From: Meconema thalassinum | Lineage: Eukaryota; Arthropoda; Insecta; Orthoptera; Tettigoniidae | Length of the DNA: 64,000 bases | Assembly (NCBI GenBank): GCA_946902985.2 | Contig: OX336400.1 | Location: forward strand, 170,254,543 to 170,318,542 | Direction: 5' to 3' | Part shown: piece by piece, positions 1 to 11,635 of the stretch | How positions within the stretch are numbered: position 1 is the stretch's first letter | Layout of the letters: each line of letters starts with the position of its first letter | Made by a program: the position numbers and the translations under genes | Notes under the pieces: model-generated | The model's input: only the letters and a program-made list of their open reading frames with translations | Databases searched by the model: none | What the model was told of the DNA's origin: nothing

Positions 1-319
1 AGTGTTGAGGCAAGTTACTCGGCGAGTGGATGCCCATCACTTTTATCCTGAGATTGAAAAACAGACTCTTAATAAATCATAATTGTTTTCAGCAAATATG
101 ATTTAATGAATATTTTTACACCAAAGAACGACAACTTAATGATGATTCATTCTAGAAATATCTGTGATGGTGCCTCCAAACCTTGAAATAATCCGTATGT
201 TATATTCATTCCACACGGTACCACTGCCAGCTGAATCGGATCGCTGCTTTAGCAGCCAGGAGGGATGCGATCTAGCTGGCAGTGCGTCTTACACACGTCC
301 GTCCGATCCACTTCCATCC

Positions 320-595
320 CATTTTTCAAAATCACTCCCACAAAAATATCCAGCAACCGAGTGGAAAGATGTTACACATCAAAAACAAGAGGACATATGG
401 CCTGAGTTCTATAGCACGGAAGCAATGATCGACACAGGATGGACTAAACCGAATCAAGAACTAAGACACCTGCTAACAAGCTTAGCTGTCCATGGCTACC
501 ATCACAAGATTTGCGGGAAGACACAATATCACGCCCCTGGTGATGACTGTGTTAGCACACTATGTGATGAGTTTTGTGGCAGGTAAGCATATACT
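320..595 (+). pseudogene. Non-LTR retrotransposon RT C-terminal fragment
   Basis: This frame carries the tail of a LINE reverse-transcriptase protein. It aligns by eye with the fragment at 10713-10979: both read IW(P/E)(E/D)FYSTEA, then a Trp, then (A)V(H/N)G.HHKIC, then a Cys-rich stretch C..LC...C.R. That layout fits the region after the RT thumb in Jockey/R1-like LINEs, where a Cys/His knuckle ends the protein. The reading frame opens at 164, but homology starts only near 320. It stops where a hAT-like element (596-3155) has jumped in, just before the expected His-Leu-Leu-x-Cys end. The clade is uncertain. Confidence 0.6.
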
Positions 596-790
596 TAGTG
601 ATGTGGTCCGGGCAAATGCCCAGTGGGCAGGACATCTATAAATGGACATTTGCTCGGGCATTTGCCAAAAGCAGTTTTAAGCGCCCAAAATCGGGGCATT
701 TAAGAAAACTTCTTGTTTTTCCTTTTTAGCCTACTTTTCACATTTTGCAAAAATGAGGAAAAAGTAGACTTATGAGATCGGGCATATGTG

Positions 791-822
<32 letters not shown>

Positions 823-3155
823 CTTCTGTCTGTCTGTCTGGCTGTGTGTGTGTGTCCCCCCCCCCTATCAACTCCTAAACGGCTGCAACAATCAATACCA
901 AATTTAGTATGAGTAAAGATGTGCACCGGAATATCTCACGTCCATATTTGAAAATGATGTCAGTGCTACCAACTGCTGAAAAAACGCACTAGAAATTTGA
1001 GCTCCATGTTGGATATCTTGCAAGGTATGCATGGGAGCTATTCCAAAATTGGCACACATGCAGATAATACTATTTCAGTTTAATTTCCAGGAGGCCAACA
1101 ATGACAGTGTTGCCAAAATAATTTTAAGCCTTCTGATAAGTCCAATGTTTAAATGCATATAACTTCTACACTATCAATTGGATTTCAACCAAATTTTGTA
1201 TGTACCATCTGTACATAAACAGATATGACTGAGCATATTCTTAAGAGCCAACAGGGCTACCAACTGTTAATAATTGCTCTCTATATTTTTTTAAATCCAA
1301 ATACCAATATATCAGAAAGTATGCAAGCCAACAGCTTTACACTATGCACACGTTATTCTGACATTTTAGATTAATTTGGAGTAACTTATATACGTCAGTT
1401 CTACCAACATGATTATAAGCCTGCTGATAGTACCAATTTTTAAATAGATGTAACTTCTATACTATCAGTTGGATTTCAACTAAATTTCGTATGTGATATG
1501 TGAACCATAACAGACATGACTATAAGTATTGTTAAGAGCAATCAGGGCTGCCAACTGTTAATAAATGCTGCGTATATTGTTTTTACCCTAATATCAATAT
1601 ACCAGAAAGTATGCAAGCCAACAGCTCTATACTTTGCACACGTATAGCACCTGACATTCTAGATTAATTTGGAGTAATTAATACAAGGCAGTGCTGCCAA
1701 CATGATTCTATGCCTGCTGATATGTCCAATTTTAAAATACATGTAACTTCTATACTAACAAACGGATTTCATCCAAAATTGGCACAACAAGATATCATAA
1801 TGTTTCAGATTATTTCTGACCAGCACATGCATGGTATTGTTGGCAACGTGCTTTTACGCGTGCTGATAGATCCAGTGTCTAACTGCATGTAACGTCCATT
1901 GGACTTCAACCAAATTTTGTATTCTGTACCTTAAGAGATGGAACTAAGAATATATTCAGTCACCAGGGCTGCCAACTGTAGTGCTCTATTAGGCTACATC
2001 ATACCAGGTATATTTTGAACTAATTAGATATTTCGATATTACCAACTTAATTTCGTCATTATTCTATATAGATTCATATACTGTAGAATAATCATTGGCA
2101 TGAAAAGTAGGCTGTATAGTTCTTCACGGAACTTCTTGTTATACTTGTGATTGTTACTAGAGCATCTAAAAAATAATAAAAACCATTAATCAAAGGTACA
2201 TTTCATGAATAAACTAGTAATGCCTGAATATTGCTAATAATAATTTAAGTACCCTGTGTCAATGTTGTCAATAACATCTAAATGGGAATTATGTATATCT
2301 GGTTTGAATAAAACATTGTATTACTGAGTTAGGCCTGCAGGCCTACTCATTTATATTTAGGAAAATTAGGTTGGAGTTTGATTATGGTGTGAATAGTGGA
2401 TTTGGGAGGAGGGTGTGTGGACTAGGCCCTGGGAAGCCATTGTGCTATGATCTTGGAATGGAGGTAGGGTGGTTGTGGCCTTGAGATTGGCGAGGCATTC
2501 TACCACCACCAGCAGCCCAGCCCAGTTAGTTGTGAAGTAGAGCTGTCTGTTGAGTGGTCGGGTCTGAGATTTCTTAGGCTATTTATATTTTTAAGTGTTA
2601 GATGAAATCATTACAAAATGCTTAGGAAAAAAGGACCTATTTGAATTTTTTTTTTATTTGAAAGGGAAAGGAGTATCTTGTAAATATTGAAATAAGGACT
2701 ATTAACAGTCACATTGTAACAAAATGGAAAAGCACATAAAGAAGTGTTTTAAGTGCTCTCAGGATCTTAAAAAAGTGCTTCAGTTAGGTACAATTACAGT
2801 GGTTGAAAAACCTTTTCGAAAGAAAACCCCCTTATGAACCTTTACTGATTGAAGTGGATGATTTCAACAACAAATCTGCAAAACCAAGCACAAGCTCAGC
2901 CTCAGAACCAAAATCAAGTTCTTTCAGTGAATTCCTACAACAACGTTCGCAGCCTATTTTGGCCTCAACTCATGTTTTTATGGATAAATATATAGAATAC
3001 ATATATGTAGATACATGTATGGCTAAAACAATATTTATATAAGAGTTGCATTATGAATATGTTTTTAAAAGAGGTAAATGCCCAAAATGCCTGGGCATTT
3101 ATGGGTTTTGGGCATTTGCCCCGACTTGTAAATGGCTAGACATTTTACATCACTA
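596..3155 (+). mobile_element. hAT-like DNA transposon remnant, with nested repeat
   Basis: The left end reads tagtgatgt and the right end acatcacta, inverted copies of each other. Internal GGGCATTTGCC/GGCAAATGCCC motifs also recur inverted near both ends. The flanks catatact (588-595) and catattga (3156-3163) share five of eight bases and look like a decayed 8-bp target duplication inside the LINE fragment. A short reading frame from the ATG at 2724 gives MEKHIKKCFKCSQDLKK, resembling the end of a BED zinc finger as in hAT transposases. Most of the transposase is missing. The 723-2140 repeat sits inside it. Confidence 0.6.
723..2140. repeat. 1.4-kb interspersed repeat, copy 1
   Basis: A second copy lies at 57231-58670. 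Both start with AGCCTACTTTTCAC (followed by a small hairpin and a (TCTG)n run at about 797-843) and end with GAAAAGTAGGCT plus a tail finishing in acttcttgtt, so the AGCCTACTTTTC ends are inverted copies. The interior is a degenerate tandem array of about 290-bp units: 'aacttctacactatcaattg' and variants recur near 1150, 1440 and 1740, with a shorter unit near 1885. No coding sequence is seen and the class is unknown. Confidence 0.75.
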
Positions 3156-3690
3156 CATATTGAACCCTTGCAAAGAAGCTTATGAGTAGACCTGGGATTT
3201 TAAGGCAAATGCCTATTTCCTTCCTTACGAAATAACATGAATTTTTAAAAATATCTTGACGTTTCATGATAAATCCCTTACATTAATAGAGTTTTATAGT
3301 GCCCTAAAATGCCTATTTGGACCTTTAGAGCCTGTTTTACTATTTTAGTGCCTAAAAATGCCTATTTTCTACATTTAAGATAAAATTCAACTTCTGTAAT
3401 TTTTACAATCACACAATGGACATCCCTGGAACGAGCAGAACAGCAGAGGGTGGGTTTTTCACAGAAATGTGCTCTTCCCAGACAACTGTCACCAAAGGAA
3501 TGCTGAGTGAAGGGTGGATGTGGAGGATTAGCTCAGAAGAACAACGAGCAGGTAGTCAAGGACGTACTGTGTCGAGTGACGGGGTGAGGGGGAGGATTAT
3601 CTAGGAAGAACAAGGAGCAGGTAGTAAGAAGCGACATACTGTGTCAAGTCGCCAGTGAAAGAACATCTGTTTAAGTGAATATAGTTCATC

Positions 3691-3801
3691 ATGCCTAAAA
3701 CGAAATCATCTAAGAGTGCGCTTATACAACAATGGCTTGTACAATTTCCAGGGATGACTTTTGATGGCAAGATTATTTTCTGCCAGTACTGCAATAAACA
3801 A
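3691..3801 (+). pseudogene. BED-like zinc-finger start of a hAT transposase
   Basis: From the ATG at 3691 the frame reads MPKTKSSKSALIQQW, then a VQFPGMTFDGKIIFC stretch and CQYCNKQ. The C-x2-C pair after a hydrophobic strand, with FP...F.DGK...C just before it, matches the N-terminal zinc finger of CGBP1-related hAT proteins. The frame runs into an intron-like or decayed region after about 37 codons. It belongs to the element 3187-5190 and is a remnant, not a working gene. Confidence 0.6.
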
Positions 3802-3883
3802 GTATGTGCCTATATCTTAAATTTCATATTAATCTAAAATTAAGGTTTTGATATTGGCTTCTCTAATTAATTGTAGAGACCTA

Positions 3884-4628
3884 CTGTCGGCGCAGAAAGT
3901 ATGTGCAGTCGAGTTTAAACGCTAATACAATTTGAACCACTCCACCAATCTAAAATATAAATACACCATCGTAAAGCGTGTTTTATTCTGCGTTATCTCC
4001 TGTTACATGCATATTTCTATTGTGTTTCTGGTGAAAGATATATTAGGCGGAATGCAAAAAAATACCTATTTTCTTGTCCGTTTTTTGTAAACAACAACTT
4101 TGTAGTTTAATTACATGAAAACGGAGAGCCTGTCGCTCGATTTCAAATAAAAATCGGTATAAAATACAGAAATCATTGTAAGTTTTCGGTATACAACGAT
4201 TTGAAACAAAAACCTTCAGACCTTTGATGAACTCAGTCTCGATTTCGGAAGACCACCCAGTATCAAACGGACAGTCTTTTACAAAAACAATAACTTTTTT
4301 CCAACGTGTGTAGAGTAATTAAACTTCATAAATATATTTATAATAGTGCATTCCATAATCCACCTAAATTTCATGAAAGTCGAACAGTACGTTTTCATGT
4401 AACGGTACTACAAAGTTGTTGTTTACAAAAAACGGGCAAGAAAATAGGTACTTTTTGCATTCCACCTAACATAACTTTCACAGGATACATAATAAAAATA
4501 TGCATGTACCAGCAAAGAATGCAGAATAAAACAAGCTTTACGATGGAGTGATTGCATTTTAGATTGGTGGACTGGTTCAAATTTTATTAGCGTTTAAACA
4601 CGACTGCAGATACTTTCTGTGCCGACAG
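3884..4628. mobile_element. Foldback MITE with TA target duplication
   Basis: The first about 240 bases (from CTGTCGGCGCAGAAAGTATG) return as an inverted copy ending CATACTTTCTGTGCCGACAG-like at 4628, with roughly 90% identity by eye. A TA dinucleotide flanks both sides (3882-3883, 4629-4630). Long terminal repeats, no coding capacity and a TA site suggest a Tc1/mariner-type MITE. The reading frame at 4306-4551 is a by-product of its right arm. Confidence 0.8.
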
Positions 4629-4880
4629 TAGTCCAGGCGACCTGGGTTCGATTTCCAGTACCGGCAGTAATTTAGAAATCTATGAGGTCTGGAAGGGTGT
4701 TGACCCAGCATCGTGAGGACAATTGAGAAACTACGGTGGGTAGGGGTCACGGAGGCAAGGCAATACGGCTGAGGGATGTATCGTGCTGACCACACGCCAC
4801 CCAATATCTGCAGGCCATGAGCTGGGCAGCAACCGTTATTGAAAGCCAAGGCCCTTCGGGGACTGTAGTGTTCTTGTTCT
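4629..4880 (+). mobile_element. tRNA-derived SINE fragment
   Basis: A Pol III B-box-like GGTTCGATTTCC follows 'gacctg', and the rest ('ggaagggtgttgacccagc', 'cggagg caaggc', 'gcccttcggggac') looks like a SINE body. Similar A/T-rich strings, ctaattaattgtagag (about 3863) and cttaattaactttagag (about 4880), may be its target duplication around the foldback MITE. That would mean the MITE landed in the head of this SINE. Confidence 0.5.
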
Positions 4881-6178
4881 TAATTAACTTTAGAGTAATA
4901 ATGGCTTAATTTAAATAGTTCAAAATTACAAAATGTCTTTTTTATTCTGTCTTAATTTTGCAGTTATTTCGGTTAAGAATAGGGATACCACGTTTGTTAA
5001 AGAAATAAAGTATCACGTTACAGTTTAAGTGTATATTGTAATATTTTAATGTCTATTTCCTGCCTATCCACACATTTTGAAAACATATTTTAAGTGCCTA
5101 ATTTCTCTTTTAAAAGCCCATTTACTTGTTTTAAAAGCCTATCTTTGGCGCCTAAAACTAATTTTTTTAGAGCCTAAAATCCCAGGTCTACTTATGAGAC
5201 TCAGTTTCGGGGGGTGTAACAGTCCATTTCGTAAGTTGTTGTTAAAGCGCTTCATTAACATGCAGGGTAACATATAACAAAATAACATGCAGGAAAAAGT
5301 GAAGCCAGGGTTAAAACAAATGAATTTAATGACAGATCAGCTATTTACAAAATGAAATAAACAAACAAAACTCCCAAAATGACTCCCACTGAATAAAATT
5401 ACTTGCCAAAAACTAGGCCTAATCTCAGGAGAGATTATTAATCGGACCAAATGTCCCAAAATCTGCAATGACAATGTATACGTGTGTGCTGTTCTACATG
5501 CTTAACGATGAGTACAAATGAATGCATGATTCGTCATCATCCGGATGAACTTTCAGACGACGATTCCGCATTGCTTAGAGCTAGACAGACGCGGGGAACA
5601 ACTATACACAACTTAAAACTAAACCGACACTTCCTATACTAAATAAACAACAAATAATTTCCGCGTGAAATTGGAATCAAGAGCTGCCGTAGCAAAACAT
5701 TACTGCCTAAAATTAGGACTTCTCAAAAAAATCAACACAAGTAAGTTAACACGTGACCAACAAAAGAAACACACATATGACCGCCGTCATTTTTACAAGT
5801 AAATACAATTACACCACACGGGTGTCACACAAACCATAGCGTTTAGAAGAGAAAGTGTGCCGACTCCCGAGTTTGCCGTATCTTTAGTATGGGTAGTTGC
5901 TGCGCCCGCCGGTAGACTGCGCAGCGGTTGGTTGTGGCTGGCTGGAGACACTTTCTAAGCGCTCGCGAGTTTGAAAACATGGAAATGCTGCCGTGTTTAG
6001 TCCTTATTTCTTGGTGTTGAAAAGTGTATGCGATCAAGAAGCGATAGTGAAATAATACATACGTTATGACACTGGTGTGTTTAGTATTTGTAAGCCTTTA
6101 CACTTATTTCTTTACGTTTGTGCTGTCGAGTGAATTATAACCTGGTAAGATTCGTCAAACAAAACTGTGTAAGTGAAT

Positions 6179-6322
6179 ATGCCGTGTTGTTTTGTTCCCG
6201 GGTGCCGATCTGGATACGACAAGTCATCTGCAACAGGTAGGCACATTTTTAGACCTCCAAAAGCCGAATATGATTTATTTAAATGGGCTAGGGCCATTCC
6301 GAGGAAAGACATTAAATTGTAA
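6179..6322 (+). pseudogene. THAP zinc-finger domain of a P-like transposase
   Basis: The frame starts MPCCFVPGCRSGYDKS and continues to HIFRPP and WARAIPRKDIKL before a stop. THAP domains begin with MPxxC...GC...Y and have FRFP-like, W..A..R and a second Cys/His pair further on. The first Cys pair, the F-R-P-P and the Trp are all present here. The second half of the finger, normally in the next exon, is missing, so this is only the DNA-binding start of a transposase. The stop may reflect a lost splice donor (ttgtaaagtaag). Confidence 0.75.
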
Positions 6323-6414
6323 AGTAAGTCATATGCAGGCTATGTGACAAACATTGCTCCGATAATTTCCTTATAAAAACGGACACTTTCATTATAGAAG
6401 GAAAGACAGTCGAA

Positions 6415-7337
6415 ATGGCGAGAATGAGATGGAGTTTGAAGCCTGGTGCACTCCCACACTATCTAGCCGGGTATATTGTCAAGCAACTAAGGAAAGGGAC
6501 CAGCTGTGTGAAGTGTGCAACAACCCTTCAAAGTGAAAAGGCCGTCGGCAGGCCCGACGAGAGGGTGGGGCAAACGGGGCTGCAGCCCTGGGGCCCGGTC
6601 TTGCCGAGGGGCCCGCGAAAGTGGAAAGCCCCAGAGTAAACAAATTTACCCAATTTTACGTATTTGCTAACAAATTTGACATTTTGTTATATTCAATGTA
6701 TCTGAATAAATTGAATATGCTACAAAATACTATACTGAGAACATGTAAATAATCATTATCTTCATATATTTGCGGCGGCCAGATAAATAGTAAAGTTTCC
6801 ACTGTTTATAGGGAGGAAAGTTTCTAAATAATATTTCAACTAATAGCCACTAAGCTACATTTATGAACCTTCGCAAAGTTTAGAACATAAGACTGTGAAA
6901 GGCGTTGAACTTGTCCTTGTGATGAGTGCGAGTAAAATTTTCGGTCAGATACGAAAGAAACGACATTGCAAATTTACAATGAACAAAATTAGTACGTTTC
7001 TAAAAAAGTAAATTCAAAAATTCAAAGTTTTTTAGTGGGCCTTAAAAATAAAATAGCAAATTTGATAGTTACATGACGTCACGGGGACGAAACAATATGG
7101 AGGGGGCCCGTAAGCCCTAGCCCTAGGGCCCGTACTCGCTCTCCACGGCCCTGGCCGTCGGACACAACAGCTGCAACTTTCACTAATATAAAGGACTTTG
7201 GCACAATAAATGCCCTTACTTACCTAACTCAATCGTCTGACAGTGTCTTCAACATTCTTTTACAGGTCGAAGTAGTCGTTGAAATGGAATTATCTTCCCT
7301 TTCAAATTTGTGGGTTGATATATTTTATGAGTGTTAG
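6415..7337 (+). pseudogene. P-like transposase C-terminal fragment, split by a MITE
   Basis: Before the MITE the frame reads LPHYLAGYIVKQLRKG and SCVKCATTLQ. The 'Y(I/L)AGY(I/V)' followed by C..C...L is typical of the C-terminal part of THAP9/P-element transposases. After the MITE, in a different frame, DFGTINALTYLTQSSD and VFNILLQVEVVVE resemble the next block (usually GGL..PS..v...l...E). A one-base shift between the halves and the 605-bp insert make it non-functional. Confidence 0.6.
6549..7153. mobile_element. hAT-type MITE
   Basis: A 605-bp non-coding element begins caggcccgacgagag and ends ctctccacggccctg (inverse: cagggccgtggagag). Identical 8-bp copies of gccgtcgg flank it (6541-6548, 7154-7161). 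The CAGGGCCG-type end and 8-bp duplication point to hAT. It lies within the P-like transposase remnant and is therefore younger than it. Confidence 0.85.
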
Positions 7338-9475
7338 GACAGCATTGATGAGATGTTTTAGGGCCGTGATTTTTTGATGGTGTATGGAACATAAACTGGA
7401 CCTTATTGGAAAACTCGTTTTTCATTTCATGAAGTGCGCTTTTTCTTTCGTACGAAAGAAATTAGGAAAGTGCAGTCAACTTCTAAGTCTGGAAAATCAT
7501 CGCGTAAGCTGTCCAAAGCTTCGGACAACTGAGAGCTATAAGTTATATGGGTGAGTTTGTCATTATACTGTATTATATTATATTTACTTTATTTGTGCAG
7601 TAGTGAATGGTCTGTAGCTTTACGATTTTCACACATTCAGTTACAGTTTGACCCCCGTCAGAATGTTTTATTTCCTTATTATATGAACCTATGATGCAAT
7701 CTGATGTTTCATAATTAACACAACGGACGTTAGCGTTGTATATACTCAGTGCGGAGAATTTTATATTTGAATCATCTTGTCTAATACAACGTAGTGTAAG
7801 CTGATAACATTCAGTTACTGAAAAGTAACATTCAACTGCTTGTATTGATACCGTCCTCACTCAGCGCTAGCTGACGCTAGAGCCACCTAGCGGCTGGACC
7901 ATACAAACTCCACAAGTCGCGTCACTTTCTCTTCTATACGCTATGCACAAACTAACAAACATGAACTGAGTCATAGAAAATCACTAGGCTCAAAGCCAAC
8001 ATTTACATCATTAACACAATATTCCATCCATACGACATGCAATAATTCGTAACAAACGTGGCGAACTCCCCAATTAATTATGGTCCAAATAACCATCACA
8101 AAAGAACAGGTTTGCTAATGATAGCTCAATAGGGGTCAGTCGGACAACAGGACTGCCTAACAAAATAATTCACCAAGGCTAGACGGGCGCTAAGTGGAAA
8201 TCTGCACATCTGTCAACCCACGTGTCAATAACCTCGACCTCCCAAGGCACGGGATCGAGTCTCGACGAAGCGTGCCCCAAAGCACAATATATACGTGTGT
8301 GTGTGTCAGAACAAAATATATATCTCAGCATTTCCCCTAGGAAATCCAAGAATCAGCATTGGACAAGGTACAGTAGCCTCCTCGGAGCGCCCTGCCTTTC
8401 CATCAAAAAAATACAACAACAGCAAATATGAGGGCGGTAGCACCATCCACCCCTCATCACGTAGAATCAAAACACACACTTGGCACAAGAACACACACAG
8501 AATCACACGTATGGGTTTGACAGAAACCTGAAATAAATGACATAAATATTTTTCCACCAGCTCGCGCTTCCGTTCTAGGCTGTGACTAACGAACCTGAAA
8601 AGGACTCAAAAAAAATCTAAAAAAAATAGAACTAAGGTGTTCTACAATTACATCTTAATTTGTTGCGCTCGGCAACCCTAGTATGATTAATAACCTGTTC
8701 AGCAAACATCTTACATAATTACCTCCCTTTCCTATCAAAAATATTAACTTTAATAAAGCACCACTTATCGAATGTAACGAGTTTCGCATCCGCATGGATA
8801 AAAATCAAGTACACGCGCCGTGTACACTAAATATGACTCCAAAGAAAAATAAAAAAACAAACAACTTTGGCCACGCGCCAACATACATTTAAAACACTAG
8901 TGCCGGTGCACAAAAAAAATCTAAACAAGAAAAAGAATAAATGAACTATTTACAACGTTCCCCCCGCCTTATCTAACTACATATTGAGTAAATCAATTTT
9001 TGTACATCACCGTATCAGCTTGCAGAACATATAACCTCTGTCCCGGCTCATTTCCCTACGGGAAATTAGTCCTCCATCGTCGACGTCGTCGAAGAAGCGA
9101 TGCACATCAATCCGTCTCCTGGCCAAACATCGGACATCTTTGCGTAGTCTCTTGGACAGAAATGTTCAATGTTAATAAAAATTGCCTGGCTATACTCGCT
9201 GTGAGTTACTACTTTCACTCACGTTATGTCCTATGCGATTAATGATCGAAGACTTTCCCTAGCTTAGCATTCGCTTACACACGCACAATTATCACTTGAA
9301 AAATACAATACAAAATTTACATAAACTATACACTTTAAACACATCGTCACTGGCTTGAAAAACAAGTTTTAAACATGACTGTCTCGCAGTCCTTATCTCG
9401 CTAGATATCTCTACTGCTCTACGTGAACCTTGCTCGCTGTGAGCACTAATGGAATGTTAGTAAAGTCTTGCTCAT

Positions 9476-9635
9476 TAAGAGCTGAAAATCGTGACGCACA
9501 CTGGCGTGAACCTTTGCTCACCAGAGCTCAATACAATTGCAACTAGTATGATTAATAAGAGCGGTAAATCGCGACGCAGACTGGCGTGACCCTTGCTCAC
9601 CAGAGCTCAAAACAGTTGTCTTCGAAACAGCTTCT
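9476..9635. repeat. 80-bp tandem duplication
   Basis: 'taagagc..aaatcg.gacgca.actggcgtga.cc' followed by 'tgctcaccagagctcaa' occurs at 9476 and again at 9556. A weaker related unit starts near 9420. It lies near one end of the putative LTR. Confidence 0.7.
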
Positions 9636-10269
9636 CCTCGATCAATTTATTGGAAACTGACAGAATGAGGTGGAGTGGGGACAATTAAGAAAAATATTCT
9701 AGAGTTTTCATCACACAAACGTGGGACTAGTATCAATCTTCATCATTTTATTCAAACGTCTCAGTGCGCTTATGCGGAATTATTTCGGATCGGCGGTTCT
9801 TTAGATAAGCGTTTCCGCGCCTTTTTACAGATGAGACAGGCGTGGTCTCATCTGATTGGGTGATTCAATCCTAGGTCGGTTGAAACTCACTCGTGACCAT
9901 CCCCTAATGACTCCAATTTTGGTGCGCGTTGTTACACAATTTGTCCTTGAACTCGGCTTACCCGGTCGTCTTCAAGAATAACTACCAAGCCTGCCTCTGT
10001 GGTAATCATTGCAACACACTAACTTGGCTTCCCCTTTGTCAATTTCCACTTGTACTGCCTGGGCCTCAGTAATAATAATAATAAATCATGAATACTTATT
10101 CATCGAAGATTAATAAGGGTTCAATATACTACATGCCAAAAGCGACTGAAATCCTTAAAGGAATACAGTAATTCAAATTCAAATTCACACATTATGTATG
10201 TACTACTATGCATGTTTATACGCATTTCCTTTAATAAATATAATTAATTCATCATAAACAAAAGTAAAA

Positions 10270-10985
10270 CCGTGCAAATGATGTTCAGAAGGGGAGTCAA
10301 AGTATCCAAAAAAGGATATTTTACACCATGGTAAAGTAGACCTCACGGTAGCCAATTACTACAAGTACCTAGGAATACGACTACAAACAACAAGAACATC
10401 GTTCAAAATGAATGTACAAGAGAAAGTGATAGCAGCCATTAGAACCTTCCAGGACATAACACATCCAGAATTTCTAGACCTCAAGACGGCCTTATTCCTC
10501 TTCAATGCTAAAATAACGTTTATCGTTACATACGGGATTCATTTAATAAGGAATAATCTTACAATTGCAGATCTGGTAGTCATAGAACGACGAGTGAAAG
10601 CAAGCTTCCTCAAACGCACACTGAGGGTATCGAAATTCCCACAAACGAGATTGGTGTACGAACTGGCCTAGGTATACAGATATACAAATTCAACTAGAAC
10701 TTCCATTTACGATTGTCTCAGTCAAACATAATTATAAAGAAGAGACATGAAAAGAGGTCAAGTATATGGGAAGATTTCTATAGCACAGAAGCAACGACGA
10801 ACAGAATTTGGACGATGGCCAACTACAATCTTAAGCATATGGTGACACGTTATGCGGTCAATGGTTGTCATCATAAAATATGTGTGACAAAATCATTCTT
10901 TACGCCAAACGAAAAATGTAAATGTGAACTTTGCAACAAGTCCTGTCAAAGATACCATCTACTAAGTTGTGCAATATGATTGAAA
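10270..10985 (+). pseudogene. Non-LTR retrotransposon RT fragment (fingers/thumb to Cys-His tail)
   Basis: The frame reads KTVQMMFRRG, then after a shift NYYKYLGIRLQ, the block at 10408-10671 (ending FLKRTLRVSKFP) and the block at 10713-10979 (IWEDFYSTEA, AVNGCHHKIC, C.LC..SCQRYHLLSC). 'K(T)xxMxFRRG', 'YKYLGI' and the final H-L-L-x-C knuckle are standard landmarks of Jockey/R1-like LINE proteins. At least two frameshifts break it. The same family is represented at 320-595, where a hAT insertion removed the last motif. The catalytic YADD region is not present. Confidence 0.7.
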
Positions 10986-11175
10986 TTTCTCCTAGAGTAT
11001 AGCAAAGAGAACTAACTACCAGTATAAATATGCACAAATGTGCGCATTCTAGTATATATAATATGATAATAGTGGAAACTCCCGCGAGAAACTGGCGACA
11101 ACGATTCTGCGTGCTATCTTGCGGTTTACGTAGACAACTACGTCCTCGATTTCAATCAACTGGTAAGTTTATATG

Positions 11176-11635
11176 GTTGGTTGGTTCCTTAGTTTAGGGG
11201 CTGCGACAACGCGGTCATGTAGCCTCGTGTACTTTGGATGTGTGTAGAATCTGTCTGATAACCAGTGTTAAATGTGATGACTGTATTAGTGTGATCTGTT
11301 TTTTAATTCAAGTAAGTACTGCAACTTTGAATTTTTCAAATAGTTCCTACTTTTGTCGCCAAACGCCACCGTCAACGACTACTAGGCCTAGTTCAGAACT
11401 AGACTTCTAGACGCCACCGCAGTCGGCTCTTGGCAACGAACGTAGAAACCTAAGAGCCTTGTTTACATTCCTAACCTAACCTAATTTAGCTTCACACAGG
11501 TGTAATTAGTGGAAGGTTCTTTAACATGCCATAAATCTATGACATGGGACCGACGGCTTTACTTCACCTCCCAAGGAAGGCATACTGAGGGATTTTAACG
11601 TTCTTAAAAAATCCGACGGCTTCGGCCGGGTTTGA
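11176..11635 (-). mobile_element. SINE family A, 5'-truncated
   Basis: Family A has a tRNA-like head (B box GGTTCAAACCCGG), a body with 'cctcagtatgccttccttcgg' and a tail ending 'ctaaggaaccaaccaacc'. This minus copy breaks off inside the B box. It has a 12-bp target duplication taagtttatatg (11164-11175, 11636-11647). Confidence 0.85.

Larger units (their letters stand above)
3187..5190 (+). mobile_element. hAT transposon with exact 8-bp target duplication
   Basis: The terminal repeats are tagacctgggattttaagg on the left and the inverse of tagacctgggattttaggc on the right. They are flanked by identical 8-bp copies of cttatgag (3179-3186 and 5191-5198), as expected for hAT. Both subterminal regions are rich in 'gcctatttt'-type repeats. 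The N-terminal exon of a transposase is visible at 3691-3801. The middle is filled by a SINE fragment and a foldback MITE, and no catalytic domain remains, so it is non-autonomous. Confidence 0.85.
5835..7945 (+). mobile_element. P-element-like THAP transposon, internally deleted
   Basis: The ends are inverted copies: CATAGCGTTTAGAAGAGAA... on the left, and the inverse of CATAGCGTATAGAAGAGAA... on the right, about 23 bp. The flanks share cacaaac (5828-5834 and 7946-7952), fitting the 8-bp duplication of P elements. Inside are a THAP-domain exon (6179-6322) and pieces of the transposase C-terminus (6415-6548 and 7154-7337). The central catalytic part is absent. A hAT MITE (6549-7153) has since split the C-terminal part. 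Confidence 0.75.
5214..9937 (-). mobile_element. Possible long terminal repeat of an LTR retroelement (minus strand)
   Basis: On the minus strand this block begins TGTAACAACG and ends CTGTTACA, i.e. TG...CA ends. It is A/T-rich and non-coding and holds an 80-bp direct repeat (9476-9635), a common U3 feature. Just before it on the minus strand (10067-9942) is a short frame that could be the end of a polyprotein (TEAQAVQVEIDKGEAK). A P-like element (5835-7945) interrupts it. Without that insert it would be about 2.6 kb, long for an insect LTR. No second LTR is in the window. Confidence 0.35.

Noticed and set aside
797..843. CRISPR-like short repeats, here and at 57301-57366 and 60881-60900.
   Set aside because: Uninterrupted tetranucleotide microsatellites without spacers, in an animal genome.
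738..926. 62-codon frame rich in TDRQ repeats.
   Set aside because: It is the (TCTG)n microsatellite read as protein.
4306..4551. 81-codon frame with a Cys pair.
   Set aside because: Lies in the right arm of the foldback MITE; the left arm gives the inverse with stops.
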